This document shows positions 1-8,450 of a stretch of 64,000 nt of DNA, piece after piece. The stretch's first letter is position 1. Each line of letters starts with the position of its first letter. Source of the stretch: Lachnospiraceae bacterium (GTDB lineage Bacteria > Bacillota > Clostridia > Lachnospirales > Lachnospiraceae). Where the stretch lies: contig JAFXFO010000022.1 in NCBI GenBank assembly GCA_017520425.1, positions 62,001 to 126,000 on the forward strand, in the 5' to 3' direction. The translations under genes were made by a program, and so were the position numbers. The notes beneath the pieces are model-generated. The model saw only the letters and a program-made list of their open reading frames with translations. It was not told the DNA's origin and did no database searches.

Positions 1-460
1 ATCCGGGCATATAGGTATCCAGATTTTCTTCCATCGTCTTCAATATGGTTTCCATCAGACTCTTTACCAGCACATCTGTCTGAACAACCTGTTCACGGGT
101 GTACAATCTCATATCCACTGCCACCTGATCGTTACGGCTGCGTCCGGTATGAAGTCTTTTTCCGGCTTCGCCCACTCTGTCAATCAGATTAGCCTCCACG
201 AAGCTATGGATATCCTCATATTTCATATCAATTACAAGAGTTCCGTTTTCCACATCCTCGAGAATCCCCTGCAATCCTTGCAATATAACTTCCTTATCTT
301 CCTGTGTAAGTATATTCTGCTTTGCCAGCATTTTCACATGGGCCATACTTCCCTGTATGTCCTGCTTATACAACTTTTTGTCAAAATTAATGGACGCATT
401 AAACTCATATACCATTCTGTCGGTATCCTTTGTAAAACGTCCTCCCCATAAATCTGCCAT
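1..460 (-). CDS. argH: Argininosuccinate lyase, N-terminal part (runs off window start)
   Basis: Catalyses the last step of arginine synthesis, argininosuccinate to arginine plus fumarate, in the cytoplasm. The reverse-strand translation starts MADLWGGRFT, the usual ArgH N-terminus, and carries the substrate-binding signature HTGRSRNDQV at residues 104-113. About 153 residues are visible; the family is about 460 residues, so two thirds lies beyond the left edge. The ATG at 458-460 follows a GGATGGAGAGGA ribosome site. A good vegetative promoter lies just upstream (493-521). No other arginine gene is in the window; argG may lie on the unseen side. Confidence 0.95.
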   Translation of the reverse strand, partial: MADLWGGRFTKDTDRMVYEFNASINFDKKLYKQDIQGSMAHVKMLAKQNILTQEDKEVILQGLQGILEDVENGTLVIDMKYEDIHSFVEANLIDRVGEAGKRLHTGRSRNDQVAVDMRLYTREQVVQTDVLVKSLMETILKTMEENLDTYMPG

Positions 461-492
461 AGTTATCCTCTCCATCCTTTAACTTTCTGTTG

Positions 493-521
493 ATAATAAC
501 ACAAACCTCGCTTTATTGCAA
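493..521 (-). promoter_or_regulatory. argH promoter (SigA type)
   Basis: On the minus strand TTGCAA (516-521) and TATTAT (493-498) are separated by exactly 17 bases and lie 33 bases upstream of the argH start. This fits a housekeeping sigma factor promoter. No obvious ArgR box was recognised. Confidence 0.6.
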
Positions 522-569
522 TAGAGTGCTTCGATTTTGCTTTCTGACACCACCTGAAAAGCTAATGAA

Positions 570-575
570 TATAAT
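570..575 (+). promoter_or_regulatory. Candidate -10 element for the ABC transporter genes
   Basis: TATAAT lies 29 bases before the ATPase start codon, in the 144-base divergent region with argH. The best -35 match (CTGACA at 544-549) sits 20 bases away, which is too far, so only the -10 is offered. Confidence 0.3.
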
Positions 576-604
576 AAAATCAAACAAAGAAAAGAGCCCC
601 TTAT

Positions 605-1384
605 ATGACACCTTATTTAATTGAACTTAAAAATATATGTTACTCCTACCATACATTACATGGGGAAACAAAAGCTTTGGACCGGATATCCTTCGGCGTT
701 AAGAACGGGGAATTTGTAGCCATTGTAGGCCCCAGCGGATGCGGAAAATCAACTCTTCTATCCATTATTGCCGGACTTATCAAACCGGAGGAAGGCACCA
801 TTGCGGTAAATAAACCGGATGGTTCCTTAGGATACCCCAAAATCGGTTATATGTTGCAGAAAGACCACCTTCTTGATTGGCGAAGTGTCTATCAGAACAT
901 GCTGTTAGGACTGGAAATCCGTAAAGAATTAACACAGGAAAATCTGGATTATGTAGATGAGTTATTGAAAGAATACGGTCTGGGAGCCTTTCGTGACAAA
1001 CGCCCCTTCGAACTGTCCGGTGGTATGAAACAAAGAGCTGCTCTCATTCGTACACTAGCTCTAAAACCGGAGCTTTTGCTTTTAGATGAAGCCTTCAGTG
1101 CCTTGGATTATCAGACCCGCTTAATTGTTTCCGCTGATATTTGTAATATTATTCGCAGCACCGGCAAAACCATGATTATGATTACCCATGATTTATCCGA
1201 AGCGGTACGCCTTGCGGACAGAATCATAGTTTTGACAGCACGACCAGCCACTGTGAAAGCAGAAGTCCCTATTCACCTGACCATAAATGAACCTTCCCCG
1301 CTTGCTGCCATGAATGCTCCGGAATTCAACGATTATTTTAATCTCATATGGAAGGAGTTAAATGATGAAAACTCATTCAAATAG
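605..1384 (+). CDS. ABC transporter ATP-binding protein, nitrate/taurine/thiamine-precursor class
   Basis: Energising subunit of an importer of the SsuB/TauB/ThiZ class. The 259 residues contain Walker A GPSGCGKST (42-50), a Q-loop (MLQKDHLLDW), the signature LSGGMKQRA, Walker B LLLLDEAFSALD and the H-loop ITHD. It precedes and overlaps by 23 bases a BPD-type permease gene, so the two are co-translated. Members of this class transport sulfonates, nitrate, cyanate or thiamine pyrimidine precursors; nothing here selects one. No substrate-binding protein gene is adjacent, which is unusual for this class. The ribosome site is weak (AAGAAAAGAG). Confidence 0.9.
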   Translation: MTPYLIELKNICYSYHTLHGETKALDRISFGVKNGEFVAIVGPSGCGKSTLLSIIAGLIKPEEGTIAVNKPDGSLGYPKIGYMLQKDHLLDWRSVYQNMLLGLEIRKELTQENLDYVDELLKEYGLGAFRDKRPFELSGGMKQRAALIRTLALKPELLLLDEAFSALDYQTRLIVSADICNIIRSTGKTMIMITHDLSEAVRLADRIIVLTARPATVKAEVPIHLTINEPSPLAAMNAPEFNDYFNLIWKELNDENSFK

Positions 1385-2180
1385 CCAATTAACCAATCAG
1401 GAACTCTTTGTAAAAGAACACCGAAAACACCATCATCAAGTGGCGGCCTATCGAATCCTCATTTTTATTGGTTTTCTCTTACTTTGGGAACTCAGTGTAT
1501 TCTTTGGAGGTCTGGATGCTTTCTTTTTTTCCAGCCCCAGCCGTGTATTACAATGCTTTATTGATTTAACCCTTAACAAATCCTTGTTTATGCATATTGG
1601 TATCACCCTGTTAGAAACACTCATTAGTTTCCTTTTAGTATTAATTATCAGCTTGGTGGTGGCCACCGCACTATGGTACTCCGGCAAGCTTTCCGAGGTA
1701 CTGGAACCGTATCTTGTCATCCTGAACAGTCTTCCGAAATCAGCACTTGCACCACTGTTTATTGTGTGGCTCGGTACCGGAATGAGCACAATTATTGTAG
1801 CCGGAATATCGGTAGCTGTTTTTGGTTCCATTATCAGTTTTTACACAGCTTTTCAGCAAATCAGCCAATCCGAAATCACACTAATTTATACATTGGGCGG
1901 CGACAAAAATCACGCCCTTACCAAAGTAGTACTGCCCGGCTCCATACCCACTCTGATCAGTACCGCCAAAGTCAATATCGGATTGTCTTTGGTGGGTGTA
2001 ATTATTGGTGAATTTCTGGCAGCAAGACGTGGTCTCGGTTATTTAATCATTTATGGTTCCCAGGTTTTTCAATTAGATATGGTGATTACCTCCATTATTC
2101 TTCTTTGTATTATTGCGATGGGCTTTTATAAAGTGATTCAATATATCGAACACTGCATCAAAAAGAAATTGTTAAAATAA
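1362..2180 (+). CDS. ABC transporter permease, SsuC/TauC-like
   Basis: Membrane subunit partnering the preceding ATPase. The 272-residue protein has about six hydrophobic segments and the EAA-type cytoplasmic loop (around TLGGDKNHALTKVVLPGSIP) that contacts the ATPase. This, with a start overlapping the ATPase gene and a GGAAGGAG ribosome site, indicates a two-gene operon. Its N-terminus is polar and His-rich (HRKHHHQ) before the first membrane segment. The missing partner is an extracytoplasmic binding protein; it may be encoded elsewhere. The operon ends at the hairpin at 2194-2231. Confidence 0.9.
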   Translation: MMKTHSNSQLTNQELFVKEHRKHHHQVAAYRILIFIGFLLLWELSVFFGGLDAFFFSSPSRVLQCFIDLTLNKSLFMHIGITLLETLISFLLVLIISLVVATALWYSGKLSEVLEPYLVILNSLPKSALAPLFIVWLGTGMSTIIVAGISVAVFGSIISFYTAFQQISQSEITLIYTLGGDKNHALTKVVLPGSIPTLISTAKVNIGLSLVGVIIGEFLAARRGLGYLIIYGSQVFQLDMVITSIILLCIIAMGFYKVIQYIEHCIKKKLLK

Positions 2181-2193
2181 ATTTCCGCAAAAG

Positions 2194-2231
2194 AAAAAGC
2201 ATCCCGGAGTTTTCACTCAGAGATGCTTTTA
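2194..2231. terminator. Bidirectional intrinsic terminator
   Basis: AAAAGCATC and GATGCTTTT form a stem around an 18-base loop, with A and T runs on both sides. It sits between the convergent permease gene and GH43 gene and can serve both strands. Confidence 0.75.
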
Positions 2232-2241
2232 TTATATACTT

Positions 2242-3216
2242 TTATTCTTCGTAAGGTTTCATAGGAACGATGGTTCCGTCTTCATTGTACTTTAATTCTC
2301 TGAATTTTACGCAACGAAGGTGGTTTACACCATTTGATAATGAACTGTCATGATAGAACAGATACCATTTACCCTTGAACTCAACGATAGAATGATGGGT
2401 TGTCCAACCGATAACAGGCTCTAAAATTCTTCCCTTATAGGTGAAAGGACCCTTCGGTGTATCGCCGATTGCATATACCAGATAATGTGTAGTACCTGTA
2501 GAATAAGACAGATAGTACTTACCATTGTACTTGTGCATCCAAGGACCTTCAAAATATCTTCTGTCCTCATCGCCTGCAGTGATGGGATTGCCATCCTCGT
2601 CCACAATCAGAATCTCCTGAGGGATTTCTTTAATAGAGAGCATATCATCACTAAGTTCAGCTACACGAGGACCTACTTCAGGTGCATCTGCAGCGGGTTC
2701 TACAAAATTCTTGGTGAAGTTATTAGTCATCCAAGACTCTAACTGTCCGCCCCACAAACCTCCGAAATAGATGTATGCTTTGTCATCATCATCAACTAAA
2801 ACAGCAGGATCAATACTGAAACTTCCTAAAATGAAGCTTTCTTCTGCTTTAAAAGGACCTTCCGGTCTGTCGGATGTTGCTACACCGATACGGAAAATAC
2901 CATTCTTATCTCTTGCAGGGAAATATAAATAATACTTACCATTCTTAAATGCTGCATCCGGAGCCCACATCTGACCACTTACCCAAGGAACATCCTTCAT
3001 ATGTAATGCTTCACCATGATCTACACAAGGTGCATCTACATCATCCATAGATAAAATGTGGTAATCCTCCATTTTGTACTGGTCACCATCATCATTGTCT
3101 TCACCGTCATGATCTAAGTCATGAGAAGGATAGATATAAATCTTGTCCTCGAATACGTGTGCTGAAGGATCTGCAGTATAAATATGTGTTACTAAAGGTT
3201 CATTCTGCTTTGCCAT
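2242..3216 (-). CDS. Glycoside hydrolase family 43 (arabinofuranosidase/xylosidase-like)
   Basis: A 324-residue single-domain GH43 five-bladed propeller enzyme, a family that removes arabinose or xylose from hemicellulose oligosaccharides. The three inverting catalytic acids are visible: D16 (ADPSAH), D136 (SIDPAV) and E223 (YFEGPW). There is no signal peptide, so it should work in the cytoplasm on imported oligosaccharides. It has a strong AGGAGG site 7 bases before the ATG. It stands alone: no transporter or regulator is adjacent, and the neighbour upstream is a tRNA gene. Substrate specificity (xyloside versus arabinoside) cannot be read from the sequence. Confidence 0.9.
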   Translation of the reverse strand: MAKQNEPLVTHIYTADPSAHVFEDKIYIYPSHDLDHDGEDNDDGDQYKMEDYHILSMDDVDAPCVDHGEALHMKDVPWVSGQMWAPDAAFKNGKYYLYFPARDKNGIFRIGVATSDRPEGPFKAEESFILGSFSIDPAVLVDDDDKAYIYFGGLWGGQLESWMTNNFTKNFVEPAADAPEVGPRVAELSDDMLSIKEIPQEILIVDEDGNPITAGDEDRRYFEGPWMHKYNGKYYLSYSTGTTHYLVYAIGDTPKGPFTYKGRILEPVIGWTTHHSIVEFKGKWYLFYHDSSLSNGVNHLRCVKFRELKYNEDGTIVPMKPYEE

Positions 3217-3261
3217 AAAATACCTCCTGTTTTATTTATAATCATTTCTTAGTTTGTTACA

Positions 3262-3290
3262 AGAGAATCTGCTTTATTGCAGATTCTCCT
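3262..3290 (-). terminator. Hairpin after tRNA-Thr
   Basis: AGAATCTGC and GCAGATTCT form a 9-bp stem just downstream of the tRNA and upstream of the GH43 gene. The following U-rich tract is interrupted, so it may be a weak terminator or an RNA processing structure. Confidence 0.45.
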
Positions 3291-3300
3291 GTTCTTATAA

Positions 3301-3372
3301 GCTGAAAATGGGACTTGAACCCACGACCCCTTCATTACGAGTGAAGTGCTCTACCGACTGAGCTATTTCAGC
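3301..3372 (-). tRNA. tRNA-Thr (anticodon CGU)
   Basis: On the minus strand the 72 bases fold into a full cloverleaf: acceptor GCTGAAA/TTTCAGC, D-stem GCTC/GAGC, anticodon stem CTTCA/TGAAG with loop CTCGTAA, and T-arm GTGGG-TTCAAGT-CCCAT. The anticodon CGT reads the threonine codon ACG. The 3' CCA is not encoded. It is a solitary tRNA gene. I saw no split or duplicated end suggesting use as an integration site. Confidence 0.95.
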
Positions 3373-3525
3373 AAATATAAGTACAAATAAGAAAATGTAT
3401 TATATATTTGTATTCACTATTATATCCGATTTGCCGTATTTTTTCAAGTCAAAATATTGCTAATTTTGCATAATTCAACAAAATATCACATCAAATACGA
3501 CAATTTTAGATAAAGTATCGACAAA

Positions 3526-4344
3526 TTAGTCATTCTTAACATGAACATCCATCTGAGGATAAGGAATCTGAATATCTGCCGCATCTAAAGCCAGCTTAAT
3601 TTCTTCATTCAGACGCCACAATCCCGTCCAATAATTCTCTTTCGCAAACCAGCATCTTACGCCCAAATTTACAGAAGAATTCGCCAGTTGGCTTACATAT
3701 ACCAGCATATCTTCGTCCTTCAATGTATCAGGGTCTTTCTGAAGCACTGACATTATTACATCCTTCGCCGCTTTTATATCAGAATCATAAGAAATCCCGA
3801 CCACGATATCACATCTTCTGATCTTTGATGCTGTCACATTAATCATACTGTTATTTGCCAGATTTCCGTTAGGTAATATTACAATTCTGTTATCACCGGT
3901 TCGAAGCTTGGTATAGATAATCTGAATCTCATCTACCACACCTTCATTACCGCTTGCATCAACGATATAATCTCCCACTCTGAAGGGTCTCATCAGAAGG
4001 ATCAGTACGCCGCCTGCCACATTGGAAAGACTTCCCTGCAAAGCTAGGCCCACAGCCACACCGGCCGAACCTAATAATGCAACGATACTGGCCGCATCCA
4101 TACCGCAATTGGATGCAACAAGAAATGCCAACAGTACATACAAAGATACCCGAATCAATGAATATAAAAATTGTTCTACACTCACCTCTATATCCGTACG
4201 TTCAAAGGCTTTCTTTAAAAGCTTTAATAAAAGCTTTATAAGCTTACTTCCTATGAATAAAATTACCAAAGCAAGCAATACACGTCCTCCAAGATTCATG
4301 GCCGTATTTGCCACTTTGTTTAAAAACATTTCAAAAAAATCCAT
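3526..4344 (-). CDS. mscS: Small-conductance mechanosensitive channel, MscS family
   Basis: A 272-residue membrane channel that opens under hypo-osmotic shock to release solutes. The N-terminal third has three hydrophobic helices. The pore-lining TM3 segment is Gly/Ala-rich (AGVAVGLALQGSLSNVAGG), as in MscS, followed by the conserved RPFRVGDYI entry to the beta domain. Length matches E. coli MscS (286). It lies 22 bases downstream of glgB with its own GGAGAATT ribosome site, so it is probably in the glgB transcript. The pairing has no obvious biochemical logic beyond co-transcription. Confidence 0.93.
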   Translation of the reverse strand: MDFFEMFLNKVANTAMNLGGRVLLALVILFIGSKLIKLLLKLLKKAFERTDIEVSVEQFLYSLIRVSLYVLLAFLVASNCGMDAASIVALLGSAGVAVGLALQGSLSNVAGGVLILLMRPFRVGDYIVDASGNEGVVDEIQIIYTKLRTGDNRIVILPNGNLANNSMINVTASKIRRCDIVVGISYDSDIKAAKDVIMSVLQKDPDTLKDEDMLVYVSQLANSSVNLGVRCWFAKENYWTGLWRLNEEIKLALDAADIQIPYPQMDVHVKND

Positions 4345-4366
4345 TATAAATTCTCCTTACCATATC

Positions 4367-6676
4367 TTAAGCATTCTTTCCTTTTGTTGTCTTGGCAGCA
4401 GATTTCTTTTTCACAACCTTGGCAATAATGGTACGTTTGCGGATACGATCTGCTATCACTTTCTCCAATTCATCTTCCGTATATGGCACAAAACGTAATA
4501 CAGAAAGAGATAGGGGAGCCATATTTATTTCTACAGACTGCTCCTTACCATCAAACCTTGTATCGTCTGCACAAATGTACGATTTCGCGATATCACTGTT
4601 ACCGCCAAAGCGCTTTTCATCTGTATTGAATATCTCACGATACTTTCCTTCGTAAGGCACACCGGTACGTATTCTCTGTTCTGCACCCGAGAAATTCGCT
4701 ACAACTAACAGAAGGTCACCCTCTTCTGCACCCTTTCTCAAATAACTCAAATAACATTTTGATGCAGAAATAGCATTAATCCACTCAAAACCTTCCGGCT
4801 TATCATCCAGCTCATATAAGGCCTTTTCGCTTCCGTACATTTTATTTAATTCTTCGCATAAACGCGACATGCCTGCATGCTCCGGATATTGAAGCAGATT
4901 CCACTGAAGGATTCTGTGTTCATTCCACTCATCAAATTCTGCCATATCCTGTCCCATAAAGACAAGCTTCTTGCCCGGATGAGTCATATAATAAGCAAAA
5001 GCAAGACGTAAGTTGGCCAGCTTCTGTTCTTTGGTACCCGGCATCTTACCTACCATGGAAGACTTACCATGAACCACTTCATCGTGCGAGAATACCGATA
5101 TAAACTTCTCGCTGTATGCATAAATCATGCTAAAAGTCAGCTCTTCATGATGGTGACTTCTAAAATAAGGATCATTACGCATATATCCGATAAAATCGTT
5201 CATAAAGCCCATGTTCCACTTCAAGTCAAATCCAAGTCCGCCGTCCTCCAAAGCTCCTGTAATCATGGGAAAGGCAGTACTTTCTTCCGCAATACTCAAA
5301 ACTCCCGGATTTCTCTTTTTCATTATGCTGTTCAGATGCTTTATGAGTTCGATGGCTTCCAGATTTTCATTACCGCCATACATATTAGCTACCCATTCAC
5401 CGTCGTTCTTGCCATAGTCCAAATACAACATACTTGCCACAGCATCCATACGAATACCGTCAGCATGGTACTTTTCTACCCAGAACAAAGCATTTGCAAT
5501 CAAATAGTTTGAAACCTGAGGTCTGCCATAATTGTAAATCAAAGTTCCCCAATGGGCATGTGTACTCTGTCTGGGATCCAAATGTTCGTACAAACATGTA
5601 CCGTCAAAGTGAGACAAACCATGTGTATCTCTGGGGAAATGGGCCGGAACCCAATCCAAAATCACACCGATTCCCGCTTTATGCATCTCATTTATGAAAT
5701 ACATAAAATCTTCCGGAGTACCATATCTGGAGGTTGGTGAATAATAACCAATCACCTGATAACCCCAGGATTCATCCAAAGGATGCTCCATAATCGGCAT
5801 CAATTCCACATGAGTGTAGCCCATCTTCTTGACATATTCAATAAGCTTGGGCGCTATATCACGATAATTTGCATAGACTTCCCCTTCTTTAGGCGCTGCA
5901 AAAGAACCCAAATACACCTCATATACGCTCATGGGCACATTGCCCTTTTGGAATAACTCTCTGTTCTTTATAAATTCTTCGTCATTCCATGGGAAGTCTT
6001 CAATATCTGCAATAACAGATGCATTTTCCGGTCTCAGCTGTGATTCAAATGCATAGGGATCCGCCTTTAAGTATGTCAATCCGCTTGGCGTCTTCAGCTC
6101 AAACTTATAGTTCATACCAATCATGGCCTGTGGTACGAATATCTCAAATATACCTGAATTCCACAAGCGTCTCATCTGATGAAGTCTGCCATCCCAGTTA
6201 TTGAAATCGCCGACCACACTTACACGCATGGCATTGGGCGCCCATACAGCAAAATACGTCCCCTCTTCACCTTCGGACACACAGGGATGTGCTCCCAGCA
6301 TATCATACACATGATAGTGGATACCTTTTGCAAACTTTTCCGTATCTTCCATGGAAATCATGGGTTTATGGCGATAGGAATCCAGCATAATAATTTCGCC
6401 CACTTCACTATCATCTACCACATATCTGTATTCGCCCATTTCCTTAGACGGTAACAAACACGCAAAAAATCCTTCGTCCACCTTTTCCATACGGAAATCT
6501 TTTCTTTTTTCCATTAAGCGCAGCTTAACAGAATTTGCCCCCGGATAAAAACATTGGAATAAAATGTCTCTTCCCACCTTGTGAGGTCCCAGTATTTCAT
6601 GTGGATTATCACATTCCGAATAGATAATCTCTTCAATTTTAGGCCAATTCATCAGCTTATACAATTTTTTGTCCAT
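4367..6676 (-). CDS. glgB: 1,4-alpha-glucan branching enzyme
   Basis: Introduces alpha-1,6 branches into glycogen. The 769 residues show two N-terminal beta-sandwich modules (about 1-105 and 120-225, the second with GDFNNWDG), a GH13 barrel and a C-terminal all-beta domain. GH13 signatures are intact: DWVPAHFP (region I), GIRMD with nucleophile D411, AEES with acid/base E464, and SHDE with D532. The last 25 residues are Lys-rich (KKKSAAKTTKGK), an extension not needed for catalysis. The start has an ACGGAG ribosome site. The gene is followed by mscS and preceded by the DUF1015 gene 57 bases away. No glgC, glgA or glgP is in the window. Confidence 0.97.
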   Translation of the reverse strand: MDKKLYKLMNWPKIEEIIYSECDNPHEILGPHKVGRDILFQCFYPGANSVKLRLMEKRKDFRMEKVDEGFFACLLPSKEMGEYRYVVDDSEVGEIIMLDSYRHKPMISMEDTEKFAKGIHYHVYDMLGAHPCVSEGEEGTYFAVWAPNAMRVSVVGDFNNWDGRLHQMRRLWNSGIFEIFVPQAMIGMNYKFELKTPSGLTYLKADPYAFESQLRPENASVIADIEDFPWNDEEFIKNRELFQKGNVPMSVYEVYLGSFAAPKEGEVYANYRDIAPKLIEYVKKMGYTHVELMPIMEHPLDESWGYQVIGYYSPTSRYGTPEDFMYFINEMHKAGIGVILDWVPAHFPRDTHGLSHFDGTCLYEHLDPRQSTHAHWGTLIYNYGRPQVSNYLIANALFWVEKYHADGIRMDAVASMLYLDYGKNDGEWVANMYGGNENLEAIELIKHLNSIMKKRNPGVLSIAEESTAFPMITGALEDGGLGFDLKWNMGFMNDFIGYMRNDPYFRSHHHEELTFSMIYAYSEKFISVFSHDEVVHGKSSMVGKMPGTKEQKLANLRLAFAYYMTHPGKKLVFMGQDMAEFDEWNEHRILQWNLLQYPEHAGMSRLCEELNKMYGSEKALYELDDKPEGFEWINAISASKCYLSYLRKGAEEGDLLLVVANFSGAEQRIRTGVPYEGKYREIFNTDEKRFGGNSDIAKSYICADDTRFDGKEQSVEINMAPLSLSVLRFVPYTEDELEKVIADRIRKRTIIAKVVKKKSAAKTTKGKNA

Positions 6677-6733
6677 TTAATCAACTCCGTTTTGTCAATT
6701 CAATATCAGTATATATCGGCATATCATTAAGAA

Positions 6734-7969
6734 CTATATAGCATGTACAAACAATCCGCTTCTCAGCTTAGGCTCAAACCAGGTAGACTTAGGAGGCATC
6801 AACAAATCAGCATCTGCCACACCAAAAAGCTCATAGATAGAGGTGGGATACATAGAAAATGCCACTGTCATATCCTTATGAACACGTCTTTCCAACTCCT
6901 TCAGTCCTCTGATACCACCTACAAAGTCAATTCTTTTATCTGTTTTGGGGTCCTGAATACCCAGTACAGGATTTAGTAAATAATCCTGCAAAATAGACAC
7001 ATCCAGTCCCTTAACCGCATCTTCACTCTTAATATCCTCATGGGCAGTCAGGCAATACCATACCTCATCCAGATACATACCGAATTCGCCCTTCTTAGCA
7101 GGCTTATAGCATTCTTTGCCAACTTCTTTTATATCAAAGCATTCTGATATCTTTGCCATGAATTCCTCTTTGCTGTAGCCATTCAAATCCTTAACCACAC
7201 GGTTATAATCCATAATGCTTAATTCATCCGCCGGGAATAATACGGAAAGGAAATAGTTAAACTCCTCAGCTCCGGTATATGCCGGATTTTCTGCTCTTCT
7301 CTTTAATCCAACCTTCACTGCAGATGCACATCTGTGATGACCGTCAGCAATATAAATCTCCTGAATACCCGCAAAAGTATCTGCAATGGTATTAATAAAC
7401 TCATCAGCTGCAATTACCCATACTCTGTGAGTAATACCATCTTCGGATACGAAATCATAAACCGGCTTGTCTTCCACGGTAGCTGCAACCACCTTCTGAA
7501 TCGCCTCATTGGTACGATATGCCAGGAAAATGGGTCCTGTCTGCGCACTACAGATATCTACATGATTAATACGGTCCTGTTCTTTGTCTGCACGGGTATT
7601 TTCATGCTTCTTAATAATATTGTTCTGATAATCATCGATAGACGCACAAGCCACAATACCCTTCTGGCTACGTCCGTCCATTACCTGTTCGTACAGATAA
7701 TAACAGGGCTTATCTTCCTGTACAAAACGGCCTTCTTTAATCCATCCCCACAAAAGATCATGTGCTTTTGCATATACTTCCGGTGCATAGGTATCCACAT
7801 CCGCAGAAAAAGAAGTTTCAGCTCTGTCTATTGCCAAAAAAGAACCCGGATTGTTCTTTACTACTTCACAAGCTTCCTCTCTATTGTATACATCGTAAGG
7901 CAACGCAGCGATTTCTGATTCTTTGCCGGGTGCCGGACGATAGGCACTAAACGGTTTAATTACTGCCAT
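6734..7969 (-). CDS. DUF1015 family protein (COG4198), function unknown
   Basis: A 411-residue soluble protein of the DUF1015 family, recognised from its N-terminus (RPAPGKESEIAALPYDVYNR), the KKHENT segment at 120-125 and YIADGHHRCASA around 206-216. From memory the family is often encoded beside serA and serC, as here: serC-serA lies just upstream in the same orientation, with one small convergent gene between. The DGHHR motif at 209-213 resembles the nucleotide-binding signature of the ParB/Srx superfamily, which includes ADP-dependent serine kinase SerK. A role in serine phosphate metabolism is therefore an inference, not established. It has its own promoter (8035-8063) and a strong AGGAGG site. 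Confidence 0.85.
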   Translation of the reverse strand: MAVIKPFSAYRPAPGKESEIAALPYDVYNREEACEVVKNNPGSFLAIDRAETSFSADVDTYAPEVYAKAHDLLWGWIKEGRFVQEDKPCYYLYEQVMDGRSQKGIVACASIDDYQNNIIKKHENTRADKEQDRINHVDICSAQTGPIFLAYRTNEAIQKVVAATVEDKPVYDFVSEDGITHRVWVIAADEFINTIADTFAGIQEIYIADGHHRCASAVKVGLKRRAENPAYTGAEEFNYFLSVLFPADELSIMDYNRVVKDLNGYSKEEFMAKISECFDIKEVGKECYKPAKKGEFGMYLDEVWYCLTAHEDIKSEDAVKGLDVSILQDYLLNPVLGIQDPKTDKRIDFVGGIRGLKELERRVHKDMTVAFSMYPTSIYELFGVADADLLMPPKSTWFEPKLRSGLFVHAI

Positions 7970-8034
7970 CTCTTATTCCTCCTAAGTTTTCTTATTTTCT
8001 GAAATCAATCACCTTTATATGAATTGATGTAATT

Positions 8035-8063
8035 ATTGTATCAAAAAACACTATACATAACAA
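8035..8063 (-). promoter_or_regulatory. Promoter of the DUF1015 gene
   Basis: Minus-strand TTGTTA (8058-8063) and TACAAT (8035-8040) are separated by 17 bases and lie 65 bases upstream of the DUF1015 start. Confidence 0.6.
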
Positions 8064-8112
8064 GTCTAAGGTGTTAAAATATTATGAGAAATAGAGATTG
8101 GAGGTAATTAAT

Positions 8113-8391
8113 ATGACTGAAGAAAATCGCAAGATTTTAGAACGTATAAATTCTTATTCCGAGCAGGTTCTGGGAGATATCGACCCACAAAAAACACCTG
8201 TTTCCATGCAGCTGGAAAAGCTGAAGCCCATTATGCAGGAAATCGCTGATGAAAAGGGTATGAAACTGGAGGATTTGTTTATTCTTTATATGGATTTGCA
8301 AACAGAAGCCAGTGTAAAATCCCAGCAAAAGTTAAAGGATTCTCTTTCCGATGTTAATGTTGGCGGTGGAATGCCATTATTATTCCGTTAA
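8113..8391 (+). CDS. Small conserved-looking protein of unknown function (92 aa)
   Basis: I do not recognise the family. The start chosen is the ATG at 8113, 8 bases after GGAGG (8100-8104); an in-frame TTG at 8098 would place the ribosome site inside the gene. The 92 residues are soluble, without signal peptide or membrane segment. They are predicted largely helical and mixed-charge through residue 80 (LEKLKPIMQEIADEKGMKLEDL), with a Gly-rich tail ending GGGMPLLFR. It is a single plus-strand gene between two minus-strand serine-linked loci and shares a terminator with serA. Confidence 0.75.
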   Translation: MTEENRKILERINSYSEQVLGDIDPQKTPVSMQLEKLKPIMQEIADEKGMKLEDLFILYMDLQTEASVKSQQKLKDSLSDVNVGGGMPLLFR

Positions 8392-8408
8392 TTTTTCGCA
8401 TTTTAAAA

Positions 8409-8439
8409 CCCTGTGAATGATAATATTCACAGGGCTTTT
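8409..8439. terminator. Bidirectional terminator between the small gene and serA
   Basis: CCCTGTGAAT and ATTCACAGGG form a perfect 10-bp stem with a 6-base loop (8409-8434). A U tract follows on the plus strand (CTTTTC) and on the minus strand (TTTTAAAA). Confidence 0.9.
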
Positions 8440-8450
8440 CATTTACTTAA

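Noticed and set aside
461-604. TPP riboswitch upstream of the ABC transporter genes
   Set aside because: CACCTGAAAAG looks superficially like part of a TPP motif but the CTGAGA and GATAATGCCAGCG parts are missing.
3301-3372. tRNA-Thr as an integration site for a mobile element
   Set aside because: No integrase, no partial tRNA repeat and no change of gene content were seen next to it.
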